Source: Anaerolineae bacterium (GTDB lineage: Bacteria > Chloroflexota > Anaerolineae > B4-G1). From it: a stretch of 50,734 nucleotides of DNA. A program made the translations under genes and the position numbers. The notes under the pieces are model-generated. The model was not told the DNA's origin and made no database searches. It saw nothing but the letters and a program-made list of their open reading frames with translations. Positions within the stretch are counted from its first letter, which is position 1; the number at the start of each line of letters is the position of its first letter. The stretch lies in the NCBI GenBank assembly GCA_030612585.1, contig JAUWNP010000010.1, positions 1 through 50,734 on the forward strand, given 5' to 3'. Positions 47,819 to 50,734 of the stretch are shown one piece after another.

Positions 47819-48549
47819 TCGAAGTCGAGAATCTGCATAAATCCTTTGGCGACGTGAGCGCCCTGCAAGGCGTGACGTTTACCGCCCCCGATGGTCGGAT
47901 CACGGGGCTGCTTGGGCCCAACGGCGCTGGCAAGACGACTACCCTGCGCATCATCTACACTGTGCTCAAGCCAGACCGTGGGACGGCAACTGTGGACGGC
48001 TATGACACGGGGTGCGCCGCGCGCGAGGTCCAGCAGCGGATCGGCGCTCTGCCCGATAGTCACGGACTCTATCCCCGCCTCACCACACGCGAGAACATCC
48101 GCTACTACGGCCGCCTGCAAGGCCTGAAGGGTGCCGCTTTGGAAAAGAGTATAAACGCTCTGATCAAAATGTTGGACATGCAAGAGATCGCTGACCGGCG
48201 CACAGAGGGGTTCTCGCACGGCGAGCGGCTCAAGGTTGCCATTGCCCGCGCCCTGGTGCATAGTCCCCAGAACGTGCTGCTCGACGAACCAACCACCGGG
48301 CTCGACGTGATGAGCACCCGTAACATGCGGACGTTCATCCGTCGCCTGCGAGACGAGGGCAAGACTGTGCTCTTCTCCAGCCACGTGATGCAGGAGGTCT
48401 CGGCGCTGTGCGACCACATTGTGGTGATCGCCCTCGGCAAGATAGTGGCCAGCGGCACACCTGATGAACTACGGCAGACTACCGGCCAGGCTAACCTGGA
48501 AGATGCCTTCGTGACGGTAATTGGTTCGGAAGAGGGGCTACAACGATGA
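47815..48549 (+). CDS. ABC exporter ATPase (NatA-like)
   Basis: A 244-residue ATPase with Walker A GPNGAGKT, Q-loop-like ALPDSHGLYPRL, signature FSHGE, Walker B VLLDEPTTGLD and H-loop SSHVM. The FSHGERLKVAIARA sequence is typical of NatA/CcmA-type exporters. It overlaps both neighbours by ATGA, making a tight hydrolase-ATPase-permease operon. Na+ export is one possibility; a drug or lipid substrate is equally likely. Confidence 0.9.
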   Translation: MIEVENLHKSFGDVSALQGVTFTAPDGRITGLLGPNGAGKTTTLRIIYTVLKPDRGTATVDGYDTGCAAREVQQRIGALPDSHGLYPRLTTRENIRYYGRLQGLKGAALEKSINALIKMLDMQEIADRRTEGFSHGERLKVAIARALVHSPQNVLLDEPTTGLDVMSTRNMRTFIRRLRDEGKTVLFSSHVMQEVSALCDHIVVIALGKIVASGTPDELRQTTGQANLEDAFVTVIGSEEGLQR

Positions 48550-49721
48550 TCGAACGCATCGGCATCATTTTCAAGAAAGAAGTGATAGACAATTTGCGCG
48601 ACCGGCGCACGTTGGCCGGATCGCTCTTCTACCCCTTGATCGGCCCCTTGCTGATGGCACTGCTGTTCACCGTGATGGGGCGGACTATGTCTACTCAGGC
48701 CAAACAGCCCCTGGCTCTGCCGGTGGTAGGCGCCCAGAATGGGCCGGCGCTGATCCAGTTCCTGGAGCAGAACGGGGCCGAAATCCAGCCTGGGCCGGAC
48801 GACCCGGAGGCGAGCGTGCGCGCCGGGGACCACGATGTGGTGCTCGTCATTCCCGCAGATTATGAGAAGAACTTCAGCACGGGACATCCGGCGACGGTGC
48901 GCCTCGTGGTGGACGATTCGCGCCAGTCGGCGTCCATCTCGGTAAACCGCGCCTCCAGATTACTCCAGGCGTACAGCCAGCAGATCGGTACGCTACGGCT
49001 GCTGGCGCGCGGCGTGGATCCCAGCCTCGTGACGGCGCTGGCAGTTGAACGTGCTGACGTCTCCACGCCCCAGAGCCAGGCGGCATTTTTCATGAACATC
49101 ATGCCCTACTTCATTATCTTCTCGGTCTTTATCGGTGGGATGTACTTGGTCATTGATACGACGGCCGGCGAACGAGAGCGCGGTTCGTTGGAGCCGCTGC
49201 TGATCAACCCCGTGGCCCGCAGTGAACTCGTGCTGGGCAAACTGGCCGCCGCGTTGGTCTTCACTGTGATTGGAGTTATCGAAACGCTGGTTGGGTTCCT
49301 GATCATGCTGAATGTCATGCCCACAGAGTCCTTTGGCGTCCAGATCAGCCTGCACCCCTCGGCGCTGGGCGTCATTTTCCTGATCGCAGTCCCAATGATG
49401 CTGCTGGCCGCTGCCTTGCAGATGATCATCGCCACCTTCACCCGCAGTTTCAAGGAAGCGCAGAACTATCTCACATTCCTCCCGCTAATCCCGGCATTGC
49501 CTGGCATGTTCCTGGCCTTTGTGCCGGTCAAGGTCAAGCTGTGGATGATGCTGATCCCCACCTTCGGCCAGCAGTTGCTCATCAACCAGGTGATGCGGGG
49601 CGAACCGTTGGATGCGCTCAACGTGACCGTCTCGGCCGCTGTGACCGCTGTCGCCGGCGTGGCGCTCACCTTCGTCGCGATCAAGCTCTACGAACGAGAG
49701 CGTGTCCTTTTTGGGCGGTAA
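48546..49721 (+). CDS. ABC-2-type permease (NatB-like)
   Basis: A 391-residue membrane protein. Helix 1 (about 22-45) is followed by a large extracytoplasmic domain (about 50-180) and five further helices (from IMPYFIIFSVFIGGMY). The conserved ERERGSLEPLLINPV segment follows the second helix, as in NatB. It partners the NatA-like ATPase. The coupled secreted hydrolase may act on what is exported or on its own transport path. Confidence 0.9.
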   Translation: MIERIGIIFKKEVIDNLRDRRTLAGSLFYPLIGPLLMALLFTVMGRTMSTQAKQPLALPVVGAQNGPALIQFLEQNGAEIQPGPDDPEASVRAGDHDVVLVIPADYEKNFSTGHPATVRLVVDDSRQSASISVNRASRLLQAYSQQIGTLRLLARGVDPSLVTALAVERADVSTPQSQAAFFMNIMPYFIIFSVFIGGMYLVIDTTAGERERGSLEPLLINPVARSELVLGKLAAALVFTVIGVIETLVGFLIMLNVMPTESFGVQISLHPSALGVIFLIAVPMMLLAAALQMIIATFTRSFKEAQNYLTFLPLIPALPGMFLAFVPVKVKLWMMLIPTFGQQLLINQVMRGEPLDALNVTVSAAVTAVAGVALTFVAIKLYERERVLFGR

Positions 49722-49729
49722 TTCGTGAA

Positions 49730-49760
49730 ATGATCAACGACCAATGACAAATGACCAAAG
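49730..49760. repeat. CCAATGACAAATG word repeat at a gene start
   Basis: The ATG of the 49744 gene lies inside the repeat (ACCAATGACAAATGACC), so its first residues MTNDQS are repeat-encoded. Confidence 0.7.
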
Positions 49761-50364
49761 CCGCTGGCTGTGGAGGGTCACGCTGGGGTTGCTGGCGCTG
49801 GTGGTAGCGGGTGCGCTGGTGCTGATCGTCGCGCTGGCGCTGGGCTGGAACAGCCCCCGCCCTACCCGCCCTCCCGACTGGGGGGCGACTGGCCTGCCTT
49901 TGGACCTGAAAGCCTCTCAAAACGAAACTACGGCGTCGCTGCTGGGCCATCCCAGCGGCGATTTCACATTGGAGGTAGAGGCTATCCCGCTCTCCGGCCC
50001 CGACTTCAACGGCTACGGCCTGGTCTACCGCGCCCAGGACTCCGCCCGCTACTACGTCTTCGCCGTCGGGGGCGACGGCTACTACGCAGTCCTGCGGGTG
50101 ACCGGTGACGAGGAAATGGCATTGGTGGACTGGCAGCAGTTTCCCCACGTCCATCGGGGCCAACAGCCCAACCGGCTGCGCGTGACATGCGAAGGCCACG
50201 CCTGCCATTGCTACATCAATGACGAGTATGCCGCCACCGTCGAGGACGGCACCTGGCTGATGGGGGACGTGGGGCTGTGGGTGCGCAGTTTCGGAGACGA
50301 GGACGTGGCGGTGCGTTTTCTGAACGTGTGCGCATGGGAAGTAAAACCTCCAGGTCTTCCATAG
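49744..50364 (+). CDS. Membrane-anchored protein with lectin-like (DUF1080/LamG-type) fold
   Basis: A 206-residue protein. A membrane segment (about 11-34) and Pro-rich stretch precede a beta-sandwich domain (FTLEVEAIPLSGPDFNGYGL, YYVFAVGGDGYYAVLRV, NRLRVTCEGHACHCYINDEY) of the 3-keto-disaccharide-hydrolase/concanavalin-like type, here without evident catalytic residues. It probably binds glycans or protein at the outer face. It ends KPPGLP, while a YLPLVLRQD tail follows in the -1 frame (50364-50393), so the 3' end may be frameshifted. It is the last gene of the hydrolase-ABC operon. Confidence 0.75.
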   Translation: MTNDQSRWLWRVTLGLLALVVAGALVLIVALALGWNSPRPTRPPDWGATGLPLDLKASQNETTASLLGHPSGDFTLEVEAIPLSGPDFNGYGLVYRAQDSARYYVFAVGGDGYYAVLRVTGDEEMALVDWQQFPHVHRGQQPNRLRVTCEGHACHCYINDEYAATVEDGTWLMGDVGLWVRSFGDEDVAVRFLNVCAWEVKPPGLP

Positions 50365-50606
50365 TGTACCTGCCGCTGGTGCTCAGACAAGATTGACGCT
50401 CCGCTTGCTCAGGATATCGCTCTGCGCTTTTTACTCGCTTCCACCGGTCGGGGTGGAGAAAGCGGGGTGGTGCCGCGAGCGTATCACGCTGGGGACACAA
50501 GTAGAGGGGGAATAGGGTCACAGCGTTCGTTATTTAGTTCTTTTTAATGTCCGAGTGAGAATAATCAAACGGCTTCACTTGTCAGAACCAATGCCCCCTG
50601 GCTGAC
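50365..50606. other. Intergenic region with out-of-frame tail and small hairpin
   Basis: Begins with the -1 frame tail noted for the preceding gene, ending TGA at 50394-50396. A TCCACC/GGTGGA hairpin lies near 50440-50458. I see no gene in the rest. Confidence 0.5.
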
Positions 50607-50634
50607 TTGCTATCACATCAGGATGAGGTACAAT
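50607..50634 (+). promoter_or_regulatory. Promoter of the gene at the right edge
   Basis: TTGCTA (50607-50612), 16-base spacer, TACAAT (50629-50634). Confidence 0.6.
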
Positions 50635-50665
50635 AGGAACAAACCCAAGCAGCAGGAGGAGTAGA

Positions 50666-50734
50666 GTGAGCAAACAGCCGCGCCATCGTCCACGACGGAG
50701 TTTCCCGAACGCGAAGCGGGTGATCGTGGAATGT
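50666..50734 (+). CDS. Start of an unidentified gene, cut by the window end
   Basis: GTG at 50666 is preceded by AGGAGGAG and a promoter. Only 23 codons are visible: a very basic start MSKQPRHRPRRSFPNAKRV then IVEC, typical of a cytoplasmic N-terminus before a membrane or nucleic-acid-binding domain. No family can be given. Confidence 0.6.
   Translation, partial: MSKQPRHRPRRSFPNAKRVIVEC

Overview
The window looks like one chromosomal contig of a high-GC bacterium, most likely a Chloroflexota (Anaerolineae-like) lineage. This is inferred from the gene families, not from a marker gene. The pointers are DUF2089/SHOCT-like operons, a type II pantothenate kinase, HTH proteins between tldD and tldE, a VIT/vWA membrane protein, RRM and cold-shock proteins, and dispersed palindromes and short 'word' repeats. 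I found no rRNA, tRNA, CRISPR array or phage genes.

Layout. 0-3.2 kb: an ABC ATPase with an AbrB-like tail, its membrane-fusion adaptor broken by an in-frame TAG, and a MalT-type gene scrap. 3.2-5.6 kb: VIT/vWA protein. 5.8-13.2 kb: radA, an AT-richer BglII/BstYI-type restriction-modification pair, pantothenate kinase, FtsK and a glycosyltransferase. 13.4-17.5 kb: cold-shock and RRM proteins, then a chelatase ChlI/ChlD locus whose two frames meet at an A9 slippery run, a membrane-anchored unknown and an FmdB-like zinc ribbon. 17.6-21.9 kb: STAS, RsbW-like kinase and a five-GAF RsbU-like phosphatase (partner switching).

22-35 kb is the most interesting metabolic block. On the minus strand lies an ECF transporter (A1, A2, T and S components) interleaved with three hydrolases and invaded by two MITE-like elements. 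On the plus strand lie a GntR/FCD regulator, PanB, PanE, a class III aminotransferase, a (methyl)malonate-semialdehyde dehydrogenase and a degenerate rubrerythrin-like protein. The two arms start from face-to-face promoters with a palindrome between them. Read together, the enzymes could take up a pantothenate or beta-alanine conjugate, split it, and degrade pantoate and beta-alanine to central metabolites; this is a hypothesis.

35-41.7 kb: a minus-strand operon headed by a DUF2089 regulator, with a consensus promoter embedded in an inverted repeat, several SHOCT-like paralogues, a methyltransferase and two MFS transporters, one interrupted by an in-frame TGA. 41.8-46.1 kb: tldD and tldE flanking two small regulators that each appear to join an HTH to an Hfq/Sm-like domain. 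46.2-50.4 kb: a secreted TAP-like hydrolase, a NatAB-like ABC exporter and a membrane-anchored lectin-fold protein. A gene start is cut by the right edge.

Caveat: all family assignments are from reading translated sequence by eye; no search was run.
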